Part shown: in pieces, positions 8,073-17,082 of the stretch
Position numbering within the stretch: position 1 is the stretch's first letter
Layout of the letters: each line of letters opens with the position of its first letter
Source: an uncultured Negativicutes bacterium
GTDB lineage: Bacteria; Bacillota; Negativicutes; Veillonellales; Megasphaeraceae
Reading direction: 5' to 3'
Length of the DNA stretch: 64,000 nt
Assembly: GCA_900752195.1 (NCBI GenBank)
Contig: CAADUJ010000007.1
Location: 1-64,000 of the forward strand
The notes under the pieces: generated by a model
The model's input: the letters and a program-made list of their open reading frames with translations, nothing else
What the model was told of the DNA's origin: nothing
Databases searched by the model: none
Program-made: the position numbers and the translations under genes

Positions 8073-9503
8073 GTGGATGAACGTGTACGCAAGGTGTTGC
8101 AAGCACTGGAACAGGCAGGATATGAAGCATATGTCGTAGGTGGTGCCGTTCGCGATATGATTATGGGGCGGGACTTGCACGATTATGATGTGACGACATC
8201 TGCCAGACCGGAAGAGATACGGGCTGTGGCAGAGACGATGGGGTGGCATACCGTTGAAATCCACGGTGACCGCTTTGGTGTCGTCGTCCTTGTCGTCGAT
8301 GGACTAGTCGTTGAAACGGCGTCGTTTCGAGGGGAACGGTATGGTGACGACAGTCACAGGCCGGCCGATGTGTGGTATGCCCAGACGTTGCGGGAAGACG
8401 TCTTGCGCCGTGATTTTACGTGTAATGCATTAGCTATGGACCGGCGTGGTACTGTTTACGATTATGTAGGCGGCCAAAAAGATATTGCTAAAAAAAGGCT
8501 CGTCACCGTCGGCGACGGCATGATACGTTTTTCAGAAGACAGTCTCCGCATGTTCCGACTTTGTCGGTTTGTCGGCCAGCTCGGTTTCAAACCAGATAAA
8601 AACAGCTTGCGGGCTATTCCGGCCTGCCTCAGCCGTGTAGGTGGATTGTCATTGGAACGGGTTATGCAGGAGCTGGACCGGCTCATGGTATCTCCCTGGT
8701 GCGGTACAGGCCTCAATATCCTCGTTCGTACGGGCCTAGGCGACTGCCATTGTCGTCGTAAGTCGCACGGTACCTATGTGGATATTCCTATTTTGCCGGA
8801 GCTGACCCATCTGGTGACGACACCTCAGTCTATTCCGTTCCATGCGTACGATGCATGGGTCCACACTCTCGTCGCTGTAGACCATACGCCGCAAGACCTT
8901 ACAATCCGCTACGCCATGCTCCTGCACGACGTGGCCAAGGGGTTGCCGGGTATCCGGGGATTCCATAAAAACCGTCTGACCGATTATGGTCATGATATAA
9001 AGGGCGCTACTATGACGAAGGAAATACTGACCCGTCTGGGAAAGCCACCTGCCTTTGTGACACGTGTGGCCTGGCTCGTCCAGAATCATATGAAGTTCCA
9101 TTATTTTGCCAATACAGGCGAAGGCGATGTGTGGAAGTGGCTTCGCAAAGAAGCTCTTTCCCATGCGTTTAAGGATAGCGCATCGTTATCAGAGGCTTTT
9201 TTGCAGGCTAGTGCTGTTGCCGCTGGCGACATCTGGGGCTGTGGACATGAAGAAGTCCATACAGAGGATACGGAAGAGTTTGGCCGTTTTATGGCGGCTT
9301 TAGCCCTGGAAATGCCTGTGAGCAAAAAAGATCTCCACTATGATCGCCGCATTCCCGATATATGCGGTCCTTTGACAGGTGCCTGCCTTGACAATCTGTT
9401 GATGCGGGTACAAAATAGGCAGTTAGAGAATACTAGTGATTCGCTGCTCCTTGCGGCACGTCATTGGTTCCAACGTAATCACAGAGTAGAGGACAGGCCA
9501 TGA
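8073..9503 (+). CDS. cca: CCA-adding tRNA nucleotidyltransferase
   Basis: A 476-aa class II nucleotidyltransferase with an HD domain. It builds or repairs the 3' CCA of tRNAs. The N-terminal polymerase-beta-type head has VVGGAVRDMIMG and the two metal-binding aspartates of HDYDV, then RRDFTCNALAMD. An HD-type segment YAMLLHDVAKG lies in the middle. A longer frame opens at 8010, but the likely -10 box TATAAT is at 8024-8029, downstream of that codon, and GGAGGG (8061-8066) points to the GTG at 8073. The window's own tRNA encodes CCA, so here the enzyme may mainly repair ends. The closely related poly(A) polymerase is the main alternative. Its last 4 bp overlap the PBP gene. Confidence 0.85.
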   Translation: MDERVRKVLQALEQAGYEAYVVGGAVRDMIMGRDLHDYDVTTSARPEEIRAVAETMGWHTVEIHGDRFGVVVLVVDGLVVETASFRGERYGDDSHRPADVWYAQTLREDVLRRDFTCNALAMDRRGTVYDYVGGQKDIAKKRLVTVGDGMIRFSEDSLRMFRLCRFVGQLGFKPDKNSLRAIPACLSRVGGLSLERVMQELDRLMVSPWCGTGLNILVRTGLGDCHCRRKSHGTYVDIPILPELTHLVTTPQSIPFHAYDAWVHTLVAVDHTPQDLTIRYAMLLHDVAKGLPGIRGFHKNRLTDYGHDIKGATMTKEILTRLGKPPAFVTRVAWLVQNHMKFHYFANTGEGDVWKWLRKEALSHAFKDSASLSEAFLQASAVAAGDIWGCGHEEVHTEDTEEFGRFMAALALEMPVSKKDLHYDRRIPDICGPLTGACLDNLLMRVQNRQLENTSDSLLLAARHWFQRNHRVEDRP

Positions 9504-11572
9504 AGAAAAAGGATAGACGAATAACAAGGAATATCACAAAACATACAGAGTCCCTCTTCGGTCGGGTCGCATGGATATGGAACTATGTACGTAATGCCAA
9601 TATGAGCCAGCGCATCAAGATATGCGTGTTTTTCATGGTGGCTTTTTGGTGTATTATCGTTGTCAAGGTTTCGGTTTATCAGATTTATTATCACAGTAAA
9701 ATGGAGACCATGGCCCAGGGCCAGGCAGAGCAGGAGCGTAAGATTCAGTCGCCGCGCGGTACAATCATGGATCGCGATGGCCGCGTCCTGGCAATCAGCG
9801 AAATGGCAAAATCGTTATATGCCGATCCTGCCATGATCCAAAAAGCCCACGCAAATGATCCATCTAAGCCTTCTCCCGATGAGGTGGCCCATTTGCTGGC
9901 ACCTTATTTGAAGCTGAAAGAGCCGGAACTTGCAAAGGTCCTCAATGAGGATACGGGGTTTGTCTGGCTAGAACATACTATGGAGCATGATACGTATCTG
10001 GCTGTCAACGACATCATCAAGTCGAATAAACTGGAGGGCCTCGTCTTTCAGGATGAAAACCATCGCTATTATCCCAATGGTAAGATGGCAGCCCAGCTCA
10101 TCGGGTTCGTTGGCGCCGATGACAGGGGATTGACAGGGATTGAAATGATTCTGGACAGTGAAATCAAAGGTGATCTGGAAGAACTGAAGATTACGACGGA
10201 TAAGCAGAATATACCGATTCTCGGTTCCGTCCTTGAAAAGGTGTTACCTCATAAGGAACGGTCTGTCCGCCTTACAATCGATAGCTCAATTCAATATATT
10301 GCCGAACGGGGCCTCGATGGTATCATGAAGCGCAATAAGCCCAGCGGCGCTGCCATTATCATCATGGATCCCAAGACCGGAGAAATTCTCGCCATGGCGA
10401 GCCGGCCGAATTTCGATCCCAATGAATTCGGGAAAGGTAGCGATGAAGCGTATAAGAACCGGGCAGTCAACAATATTTATGAACCAGGGTCTACGTTTAA
10501 GCCTATCATGGCCTCAGCGGCTCTCGATTCCGGAAAATGGGACATCAACAGAGTGTATCATGATACGGGATCCATTGAAATCGGTGACCGCACCATTTAT
10601 AACTGGGATAAAGTGGGCCTTGGCAACGTCACCATTCGGGATATGCTGAAATATTCCATCAATACGGCTATGAGCTATCTCGGTATGACTATCGGTAAGG
10701 AAACGGAAATCGCCTATGCCCATAAGTTCGGGTTTGGCCAGCCTACGGGTATCGAACTGCCAGGGGAAGCGTCAGGGATGCTCTTCGATGTCAATACGAT
10801 GACACCTATCGATGAAGCGACCATGGCTATCGGCCAGGGGAATGCCGTCACACCGCTGCAGATGGTACAGGCTTTCGGCGCCATTGCCAATGGCGGGCAC
10901 ATGATGAAGCCCTATGTCATCAAGGAAATCGATAATCTCGATGGGTCTGTGTATAAACAGTTCAATGCCACTGAAGTAGGCCAGCCTATTTCAGAAGAGG
11001 TGAGCAAGACGATTACGGATATCCTGGCAGATGAAGTATCGACAGGGGGCGGCCAGAATGCGAAGATAGATGGATACCGGTTCTGCGGCAAGACGGGGAC
11101 GGCGCAGCGCCTCGATCCTGATAATGGCGGCTATGCAGAAGGGCAGTATATTGGTTCTTTCGTCGGGTTTGGTCCGGCTGAAGATCCCCAGTACGTCGTC
11201 CTCATCGTCGTCGATAATCCTTCAGGTGTATATTATGGCGCTCAGGTCGCAGCACCTGTGTTTAAGGAAATCATGACGGAAATCGTTCGCATCAAGGGTA
11301 TCAGCCCGACAGAACGGCGGTCGTCTGTTCCGACAGATGCCAAAAAAGATACGACAACGCCTCGTCATGAAATACCGGAGGTGCGCCGTTCAGAAGAGGG
11401 AATCCTCATTCCGTCCTTTATGGGATGGACAAACAGGGAAGTAAACGATTGGCTTACGAAAGCGGGTCTTGGCTTTATTCCGACTGGCACGGGAAGAGGT
11501 GTATACCAGGAGCCTCGTGCCGGTATGTATGTACCAGAGAACAGCGATGTTCACGTTACATTTGTGCGCTAG
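9500..11572 (+). CDS. Class B penicillin-binding protein with PASTA domain (FtsI/SpoVD-like)
   Basis: A 690-aa peptidoglycan transpeptidase. One N-terminal membrane helix (about residues 39-62) anchors a dimerisation domain starting near SPRGTIMDRDG (84-94). The catalytic motifs are S331-T-F-K, S386-I-N and K531-T-G, all intact. A single PASTA domain occupies about residues 632-690. A class B PBP with a C-terminal PASTA domain matches the FtsI/PBP2X/SpoVD group, so the role is probably septal wall synthesis. Its location beside cca and folD rather than in the usual dcw cluster suggests a second paralogue, but that needs the rest of the genome. The ATGA overlap with cca implies translational coupling. 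Confidence 0.9.
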   Translation: MKKKDRRITRNITKHTESLFGRVAWIWNYVRNANMSQRIKICVFFMVAFWCIIVVKVSVYQIYYHSKMETMAQGQAEQERKIQSPRGTIMDRDGRVLAISEMAKSLYADPAMIQKAHANDPSKPSPDEVAHLLAPYLKLKEPELAKVLNEDTGFVWLEHTMEHDTYLAVNDIIKSNKLEGLVFQDENHRYYPNGKMAAQLIGFVGADDRGLTGIEMILDSEIKGDLEELKITTDKQNIPILGSVLEKVLPHKERSVRLTIDSSIQYIAERGLDGIMKRNKPSGAAIIIMDPKTGEILAMASRPNFDPNEFGKGSDEAYKNRAVNNIYEPGSTFKPIMASAALDSGKWDINRVYHDTGSIEIGDRTIYNWDKVGLGNVTIRDMLKYSINTAMSYLGMTIGKETEIAYAHKFGFGQPTGIELPGEASGMLFDVNTMTPIDEATMAIGQGNAVTPLQMVQAFGAIANGGHMMKPYVIKEIDNLDGSVYKQFNATEVGQPISEEVSKTITDILADEVSTGGGQNAKIDGYRFCGKTGTAQRLDPDNGGYAEGQYIGSFVGFGPAEDPQYVVLIVVDNPSGVYYGAQVAAPVFKEIMTEIVRIKGISPTERRSSVPTDAKKDTTTPRHEIPEVRRSEEGILIPSFMGWTNREVNDWLTKAGLGFIPTGTGRGVYQEPRAGMYVPENSDVHVTFVR

Positions 11573-11582
11573 GAGGGGTTTT

Positions 11583-12422
11583 ATGTTACTATTAGAGGGG
11601 AAGCCTGTTGCTTTGTTCCATCGTGAACGGGTTGAGCGACGGTTATATGAGTATGAAGAACGCCATATCCATCCAGGGCTTGCCATTGTGCTGGCCGGGA
11701 GTGATAAGGCGTCAGCTATGTATGCTAAATCCATGAAGGGCGTAGCTGACACCATTGGCCTTACGGCAACGATTCATGTCTTTCCCGATGACGTGCAGAA
11801 AGAAGAGCTGATTAGGACCATCCAAACTTTTAACGGTGATGATGCCATTACTGGTATCCTCATCATGATGCCGCTGCCACGTCATATCTGTGCGCAGTCC
11901 GTCATCAACTGCATGGATCCGAAGAAGGATATTGATGGCCTTACGGATAGCAACGTGGCCCATCTATTTACCGGCCAGCCTGGTTTTGTGCCGTGTACGC
12001 CCCGTGCAGTCATGGCAATCCTCGATTACTATCATATATCTCTCACGGGAAAGGATGTCGTCATTATCGGCAGAAGCAACGTTGTCGGCAAGCCGCTTGC
12101 CCAGCTTTGCCTCAATCGTAATGCGACGGTGACCCATTGTCACACGCGGACGCGAAACCTGAAAGATGTGACGCGCCGTGCCGATATCGTCATCAGTGCT
12201 GCCGGTTCGCCTGGCCTCGTTACGAAGGATATGATAAAACCGGGTGCCGTCGTCATCGACGTGGGAATCAACCGCGTCAATGGTAAGACCGTCGGCGATG
12301 TGGATTTTGATGAAGTTGCTACTGTTGCCTCTTGTATTACGCCTGTCCCTGGCGGGGTCGGTGCAGTTACGACGACAATGGTCCTTGAAAATGCTGTCTG
12401 CGGTTTTAAACAGGCCGATTAG
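11583..12422 (+). CDS. folD: Bifunctional methylene-THF dehydrogenase/cyclohydrolase
   Basis: A 279-aa FolD that interconverts 5,10-methylene-, methenyl- and 10-formyl-tetrahydrofolate with NADP. Hallmarks are the catalytic-lysine segment YAKSMKG (in place of the commoner YVxxKxKA), MDPKKDIDG, the NADP-binding IIGRSNVVGKP, and the C-terminal TPVPGGVGAVTT. The frame is open upstream into the PBP gene, but AGGAGGGG right after the PBP stop places the start at 11583. It probably belongs to the cca-pbp-folD-cfa transcript. Confidence 0.92.
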   Translation: MLLLEGKPVALFHRERVERRLYEYEERHIHPGLAIVLAGSDKASAMYAKSMKGVADTIGLTATIHVFPDDVQKEELIRTIQTFNGDDAITGILIMMPLPRHICAQSVINCMDPKKDIDGLTDSNVAHLFTGQPGFVPCTPRAVMAILDYYHISLTGKDVVIIGRSNVVGKPLAQLCLNRNATVTHCHTRTRNLKDVTRRADIVISAAGSPGLVTKDMIKPGAVVIDVGINRVNGKTVGDVDFDEVATVASCITPVPGGVGAVTTTMVLENAVCGFKQAD

Positions 12423-12453
12423 ATATATTATTTTGAGTAAGAAGGTGTAAGAA

Positions 12454-13620
12454 ATGCATTTGATGGACAATTTTCTCATGTATTATTTACAGCGGTTTGA
12501 TAAGTATTGTTTTGAAGTCGTCCTTCATGGCAAATCCCATATTATTGGTGAAGGCAAGCCTCTGTTTAAAGTGATCATCCACAAGGATATTCCTAAGAAA
12601 GAGCTTCTGGCTTCTACGTCTCTTGCGTTAGGAGAAGCCTATATGCGAGGCGATCTGGAAGTAGAAGGGGACCTCTTTATGGTCTTGGCGTACTTGTTAA
12701 AACAATCTAACCAGTTTTCGCTGGACCGCTCTGCGATGAGCCGGTTCCTCCATCCTTCAGAGGACAAGAAGACACAGCGTGAAGAAGTCAGCTCCCATTA
12801 CGATCTGGGAAATGATTTTTATAAACTCTGGCTCGATCCGACGTTGAGCTATTCCTGTGCGTATTTTAAAAATGAAAACGATACGCTAGAAGACGCGCAG
12901 AGGAATAAAGTCCATTATATTTTAGAAAAACTTCATTTGAAAGAGGGCATGTCTCTCCTCGATATTGGCTGTGGCTGGGGATTTTTGCTCATTGAAGCGG
13001 CCAAGAAGTATGGCGTTTCCGGATATGGCTGCACCTTGAGCCATGAACAGTGGGCCAAGGGACAGGAACGGATCAAAGCATTGGGACTGGAAGATAAAGT
13101 TCATATCAATCTCATCGATTATCGGGATTTGCCGAGCCTAGGCTTGAAATTTGACCGTGTCGTCAGCGTCGGTATGTTGGAACACGTCGGCCGCTCCCAA
13201 TATGAACGGTATATGAATGTCGTAGAATCGGTATTAAAAGACGGCGGCCTCTTCCTGCTTCATTATATCGATGGCCGCGATGATAAAAATAGTAACCCGT
13301 GGATGCGGAAATACATTTTCCCCGGTGGTACCTTGCCGACGTTAGCAGAAATCATCAAACTCGGCTATGATGGCGATTTCCATCTTCTCGATGTAGAAAG
13401 CCTACGTCGCCATTATTACAAGACTCTCATGTGCTGGTATCATAATTTCCAGGCTGTCAAAGACAAGGTTGCGGCTCAGCGGGGCGAAACTTTTGTCCGC
13501 ATGTGGGACCTTTATCTTTGCGGATGTGCAGCGGCTTTTTACATCGGTTATATCGAAGTCCATCAGTTACTCTTTACAAAGAATGTCAATAACGGTTTGC
13601 CTATGACGAAGTGGTGGTAA
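12454..13620 (+). CDS. cfa: Cyclopropane-fatty-acyl-phospholipid synthase
   Basis: A 388-aa SAM-dependent enzyme that adds a methylene bridge to unsaturated phospholipid acyl chains at the membrane surface. Diagnostic segments are HYDLGNDFYKLWLD (about 115-128), SYSCAYF, the SAM-binding LDIGCGWG (169-176), GCTLSHEQ (192-199) and SVGMLEHVG. Length and order match the family. It lies 31 bp after folD with an AAGGTG site and is probably in the same transcript. It uses SAM, as does the metNI riboswitch elsewhere in the window, but I see no regulatory link. Confidence 0.93.
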   Translation: MHLMDNFLMYYLQRFDKYCFEVVLHGKSHIIGEGKPLFKVIIHKDIPKKELLASTSLALGEAYMRGDLEVEGDLFMVLAYLLKQSNQFSLDRSAMSRFLHPSEDKKTQREEVSSHYDLGNDFYKLWLDPTLSYSCAYFKNENDTLEDAQRNKVHYILEKLHLKEGMSLLDIGCGWGFLLIEAAKKYGVSGYGCTLSHEQWAKGQERIKALGLEDKVHINLIDYRDLPSLGLKFDRVVSVGMLEHVGRSQYERYMNVVESVLKDGGLFLLHYIDGRDDKNSNPWMRKYIFPGGTLPTLAEIIKLGYDGDFHLLDVESLRRHYYKTLMCWYHNFQAVKDKVAAQRGETFVRMWDLYLCGCAAAFYIGYIEVHQLLFTKNVNNGLPMTKWW

Positions 13621-13631
13621 AGGAGCATTTC

Positions 13632-14240
13632 ATGAAGAAGGTATGGTTTGTCCGCCATGGAGAAAGCATGGCAAATGCGGGTCAGGCGACGCGCGATCAT
13701 CGGTCTATTCCTTTGACGCAACAGGGATGGAGTCAAGCCAGGGCCGTCAGTATTACGGTGCCCCGGCCGGAACTGATTATCGTATCACCATATTTGCGGG
13801 CCCGCCAGACGGCAGAGCCGTTGTGTCAGCGCTATCCCGATGTACCTGTCGAATGCTGGGATGAAGTGCATGAGTTTGTGTATCTTTCACCAGCTACCTG
13901 CGTCGGAACGACGTCGTCTCAGCGGCGGCCCCGGGTATTGGCGTATTGGAAGGCCGTGGATCCAGCCTATGTCGATGGCGAAGGGGCTGAAAGCTATCAG
14001 CACCTGTTAGAACGCATCTACACGACTTTGAGCCGTCTGGAAGAACGGGAGCAACAGTTTATTGTTGTCTTTTCACATGCCCAGTTCATGCGCAATCTCC
14101 ATCTCGTGATGAGCCAACCTGGGTTGACACCGCGGGAGTATATGGCCCTGTTTCGAAAGAGCCGCACCATCCGGAATGGACAGATCATGGAAATACGCTT
14201 GCCTTATAAGAAAGGCTGTCGTTCTTCTGAAAAGGCGTGA
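13632..14240 (+). CDS. Histidine phosphatase family protein
   Basis: A 202-aa phosphoglycerate-mutase-like phosphatase. The catalytic RHGES motif is at residues 8-12, SPYLRARQTAE follows, and the second catalytic His is in VVFSHAQFMR. The frame opens inside cfa at 13611, but AAAGGAG sits 7 nt before the ATG at 13632. The short form and lack of PGAM-specific segments suggest a small-molecule or protein phosphatase of unknown substrate. It is the last gene of the probable cca-pbp-folD-cfa unit and abuts the rpsD promoter. Confidence 0.8.
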   Translation: MKKVWFVRHGESMANAGQATRDHRSIPLTQQGWSQARAVSITVPRPELIIVSPYLRARQTAEPLCQRYPDVPVECWDEVHEFVYLSPATCVGTTSSQRRPRVLAYWKAVDPAYVDGEGAESYQHLLERIYTTLSRLEEREQQFIVVFSHAQFMRNLHLVMSQPGLTPREYMALFRKSRTIRNGQIMEIRLPYKKGCRSSEKA

Positions 14241-14250
14241 TAGAGCCCTG

Positions 14251-14290
14251 TTGACAGGGGTCTTGCAGTGTGATAGAATATTATCACTGC
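14251..14290 (+). promoter_or_regulatory. rpsD promoter embedded in two inverted repeats
   Basis: TTGACA (14251-14256) and TAGAAT (14274-14279) are 17 bp apart, a strong sigma-A promoter. The -35 lies inside the repeat CCCTGT-TG-ACAGGG (14246-14259). The -10 lies inside a second dyad whose ends are GCAGTG (14265-14270) and CACTGC (14285-14290). Confidence 0.75.
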
Positions 14291-14337
14291 ATTGTGTGCA
14301 GAATTTATTTTATTTCACATATGAGGTGATGTAGAAA

Positions 14338-14925
14338 ATGGCAACGAGGAGAGACCCGCGTTTTAAAGAGTGTCGCCGGTTCGGACTGAATGTGTACGGA
14401 CATCCTAAGGCATTAAAACGCGTCAAGAAAGAACAGCGTCAGAAAAAGATGTCTGAATATGGTACGCAGTTACTGGAAAAACAGAAGCTCCGTGCATATT
14501 ACAATTTGCTGGAACGTCAGTTTGTCCGGTATTATGATAAAGCCAAGAAAATGGAAGGCGTTACCGGTCAGAACATGCTGAAACTGTTGGAATGCCGTCT
14601 CGATAACATCGTATATCGTATCGGTTTTGCAAATTCCATCCGTCAGGCACGTCAGATGGTAAATCATGGCCACATTCTCGTTAATGGCAAACGCTGCGAC
14701 ATTCCGTCGGCACGCGTAGAAGTTGGTTCCGTTGTTTCCTTGAAAGAAGCATCCCGCTCCAATGAAATGTTCAAAAAATCCTTCCAGGAACTGAAAACCT
14801 TCGATGTTCCGTACATCGAAAAAGATTTCGACAACTTTGCAGGTACCCTTACCCGCATGCCGGAACGTGATGAACTCCCTATCGAAATCAACGAAACACT
14901 TATCGTCGAATTGTATTCGAAATAA
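14338..14925 (+). CDS. rpsD: 30S ribosomal protein S4
   Basis: A 195-aa S4, a primary 16S rRNA-binding protein of the small subunit. The S4 RNA-binding domain covers about residues 86-150 (CRLDNIVYRIGFANSIRQAR, then HGHILVNGKR). The N-terminal region has only one cysteine (KECRRFG), so this is the zinc-free form of S4. As in many Firmicutes it stands alone outside the alpha operon, with its own strong promoter, a leader of about 50 nt, a GAGGTGAT site and a terminator. S4 represses its own translation in several bacteria; the short leader here shows no obvious pseudoknot that I can confirm by eye. Confidence 0.97.
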   Translation: MATRRDPRFKECRRFGLNVYGHPKALKRVKKEQRQKKMSEYGTQLLEKQKLRAYYNLLERQFVRYYDKAKKMEGVTGQNMLKLLECRLDNIVYRIGFANSIRQARQMVNHGHILVNGKRCDIPSARVEVGSVVSLKEASRSNEMFKKSFQELKTFDVPYIEKDFDNFAGTLTRMPERDELPIEINETLIVELYSK

Positions 14926-14956
14926 TCCAGTACAACCTATATATTCAAACCTATGC

Positions 14957-14992
14957 AAAAAAACAGGAAATCCCTTGGGTTTCCTGTTTTTT
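14957..14992 (+). terminator. Intrinsic terminator of rpsD
   Basis: The arms aaaacaggaaa and tttcctgtttt form a GC-poor but long hairpin with a tccc/ggg top and a T tail. Confidence 0.88.
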
Positions 14993-15078
14993 CATATTCT
15001 TTTTTAGTGGTGCCCATAGCCATAAAAGAGAGAGTTTAGTATACTAGGGGAGAAGATTTTTATTCTGGAGGTATGCAT

Positions 15079-16056
15079 ATGAAGCCATTCTTATATATTC
15101 TTGGTTGTGGCGGCACTATTGCTGGCTGTGGTGAATCAGAGGACAGCCTGCTGGGCTATGCGGCAGGAGAAATTGGCATCGATGAACTGATTCGGGCTGT
15201 TCCACAGATGACTGAGCAATGTGATGTGCAGGGCGAACAATTTTGTAATATTGATAGTTCTGATATGACAGAGGAGCTTTGGCTGCGTCTGTCCCGTCGA
15301 GTGCAGGAACTGGCAGACACGCCTTCTGTCGATGGTATCATCATCACCCATGGGACCGATACGATGGATGAAACGGCGTATTTCCTGAATTTGACAGTGC
15401 ACGCGAAAAAACCGATTGTCCTGGTCGGTGCCATGCGTCCGGCTACGGCAATCAGTGCTGACGGGCCCTTAAATCTCCTTGATGCTGTTTCCCTTGCGGC
15501 TAGCCCAAAAAGTGGATTATATGGCGTGCTGCAAGTGATGAATGGTACTATTTGCGGGGCCCGCAATGTGGAAAAAACGGATACGACCCATGTCGATACG
15601 TTTTCGCAAGGTCGGCTTGGTTGCCTGGGCATCATGCAAGATGGCGTGCCTCTTTTGTACCAACAGCCGCTGCGGCGTCATACGTTTTCTTCCAGTCTCA
15701 AGTGTCCTGAAGGAGCACTGCCTCGTGTCGATATACTATATTGCTACGTGGGCATGGATGGACGCGTAGTGGAGGATGCAGTGGAAAAAGGAACGATGGG
15801 CATTGTCCTGGCCGGCTTAGGCCATGGAAATATACCCTCTTATATTATGCCGATGGTGCAAACCGCAATGGAACGCCATATTCCTGTCATCAGAAGCCGC
15901 CGTGCCGCAGACGGAGCTGTGACGACATCAAAAGACTGGCCCGGTATGATTGGTGCCGATACGTTGTCGCCGCAAAAAGCAAAGATACTTTTGCAGCTCC
16001 TGATAGCCAATGGTGTAGAAAAGAAACAAATAGGACGATATTTCGGGGAATATTGA
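15079..16056 (+). CDS. Asparaginase (L-asparagine amidohydrolase)
   Basis: A 325-aa asparaginase/glutaminase-fold enzyme that hydrolyses asparagine to aspartate and ammonia. The first catalytic Thr is in GCGGTIAG (residues 9-16), and the second Thr-Asp pair is in THGTDTMDETA (about 92-102), followed by VLVGAMRPATAISADGP. There is no signal peptide, so it is probably the cytosolic, type I-like form. Two ATGs compete at 15073 and 15079. The GGAGG at 15066-15070 is only 2 nt from the first and 8 nt from the second, so I chose 15079. A possible promoter is TAGCCA-17-TATACT (15017-15045). Confidence 0.9.
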   Translation: MKPFLYILGCGGTIAGCGESEDSLLGYAAGEIGIDELIRAVPQMTEQCDVQGEQFCNIDSSDMTEELWLRLSRRVQELADTPSVDGIIITHGTDTMDETAYFLNLTVHAKKPIVLVGAMRPATAISADGPLNLLDAVSLAASPKSGLYGVLQVMNGTICGARNVEKTDTTHVDTFSQGRLGCLGIMQDGVPLLYQQPLRRHTFSSSLKCPEGALPRVDILYCYVGMDGRVVEDAVEKGTMGIVLAGLGHGNIPSYIMPMVQTAMERHIPVIRSRRAADGAVTTSKDWPGMIGADTLSPQKAKILLQLLIANGVEKKQIGRYFGEY

Positions 16057-16062
16057 CGAAAA

Positions 16063-16085
16063 GTCGCTGCCTCCGGCAGTGGATA
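16063..16085. terminator. Weak hairpin between convergent asparaginase and ZIP genes
   Basis: The arms cgctgcc (16065-16071) and ggcagtg (16075-16081) form a 7-bp stem, with one G-T pair and a 3-nt loop, flanked by A-rich sequence on the right and a short T run on the minus strand. It may serve as a modest bidirectional terminator. Confidence 0.4.
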
Positions 16086-16104
16086 AAAACGATCTGTTTG
16101 TGCA

Positions 16105-16884
16105 TCAAAGAGAGACATCCAATAGCATCATGAGTGTAAAGCCGACTGAATAGGTGATGACACCGACATGGGAGTGGTTTCCTGCTGACATTTCTGGAAT
16201 GAGCTCTTCAACGACGACGTAGAGCATGGCTCCGGCAGCAAAGCTTAAGAGGTACGGCAAGAGGGGCACGACGGTTTCGGCAAAGAGAATCGTGATGATT
16301 GCACCAATGGGTTCGACGATACCTGACAGCAGTCCCATGAGAAAGGATTTTGATTTTGACAGATTCCGTTCGCGAAGGGGCATAGAGATGATAGCACCTT
16401 CGGGGATGTTCTGGATGGCAATGCCGATGGCCAGGGCCAGGGCGCCTGTAGCCGTAATGAGAACGGTATTTGTCATGTATCCTGCATATACGACGCCGAC
16501 AGCCATTCCCTCTGGAATATTGTGCATCGTCACAGCCAAGAGGAGCAGTGTCGTTTTTTTCCACTGTGTCGAAGGCCCTTCTGGTGTGCTGCTTCTCTGA
16601 TGGATGTGAGGAATGACTTTGTCGAGTAATAGTAAGAAAGCAATGCCGATCCAAAAACCGACGAGTGCCGGTATGGCTGATGCTATGCCTGCGCCTTTTG
16701 ACTGTTCGATTGCTGGTTGGAGAAGACTCCAAAAGGAGGCTGCCGTCATGACACCTGCAGCAAAGCCGATGAGACCTCGCTGCCATGCTTCGGAAAAGGT
16801 GTGCTTCATGAAGAATACACAAGCGGCGCCTAAGGTAGTCCCTAAAAGAGGAATTGTAAGTTGTAAGTAAAGCGTTGTATCCAT
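16105..16884 (-). CDS. ZIP family divalent metal transporter (ZupT-like)
   Basis: A 259-aa, eight-helix inner-membrane carrier for Zn2+, Fe2+ or Mn2+ uptake. The two intramembrane metal-site motifs are visible: HNIPEGMAVG in helix IV and QNIPEGAIISMP in helix V, with Glu in GIVEPIGA of the next segment. The usual His-rich loop is replaced by a short hydrophilic linker (HIHQRSSTPEG). The start has an AAGGAG site. The minus-strand promoter TTGACA-17-TAGACT (16944-16972) precedes it. No Zur or Fur box is evident. The metal preferred cannot be told from sequence. Confidence 0.88.
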   Translation of the reverse strand: MDTTLYLQLTIPLLGTTLGAACVFFMKHTFSEAWQRGLIGFAAGVMTAASFWSLLQPAIEQSKGAGIASAIPALVGFWIGIAFLLLLDKVIPHIHQRSSTPEGPSTQWKKTTLLLLAVTMHNIPEGMAVGVVYAGYMTNTVLITATGALALAIGIAIQNIPEGAIISMPLRERNLSKSKSFLMGLLSGIVEPIGAIITILFAETVVPLLPYLLSFAAGAMLYVVVEELIPEMSAGNHSHVGVITYSVGFTLMMLLDVSL

Positions 16885-16943
16885 ATGTCTCCTTTACGGG
16901 CCTTTCGTACAGAACGAGGCCATTCATATATTATAGTGTGTAT

Positions 16944-16972
16944 AGTCTATCGGTACGAGGCATTTTTGTCAA
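16944..16972 (-). promoter_or_regulatory. Promoter of the ZIP transporter gene
   Basis: On the minus strand a perfect -35 TTGACA (16967-16972) is followed after 17 bp by TAGACT (16944-16949). Confidence 0.6.
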
Positions 16973-17040
16973 TGATAGGGGAACCATTCTTTTGGAGATA
17001 TATCAATTCTGGCACATATCTTATATCTCTAACTCTTTTG

Positions 17041-17049
17041 TGATATAAT
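17041..17049 (+). promoter_or_regulatory. Extended -10 promoter of the amidase gene
   Basis: TGATATAAT (17041-17049) combines the TG extension with a perfect TATAAT. The -35 (TTATAT at 17021-17026) is weak, as is usual for extended -10 promoters. Confidence 0.5.
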
Positions 17050-17082
17050 ATATAAGTTATCACGTGAAAGGAAGAGATACTC

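Noticed and set aside
16208..16927. A 239-codon minus-strand frame overlapping the ZIP gene in another register
   Set aside because: It is Arg/His/Ser-rich with no hydrophobic pattern, while the other frame gives a full ZIP transporter with both metal motifs.
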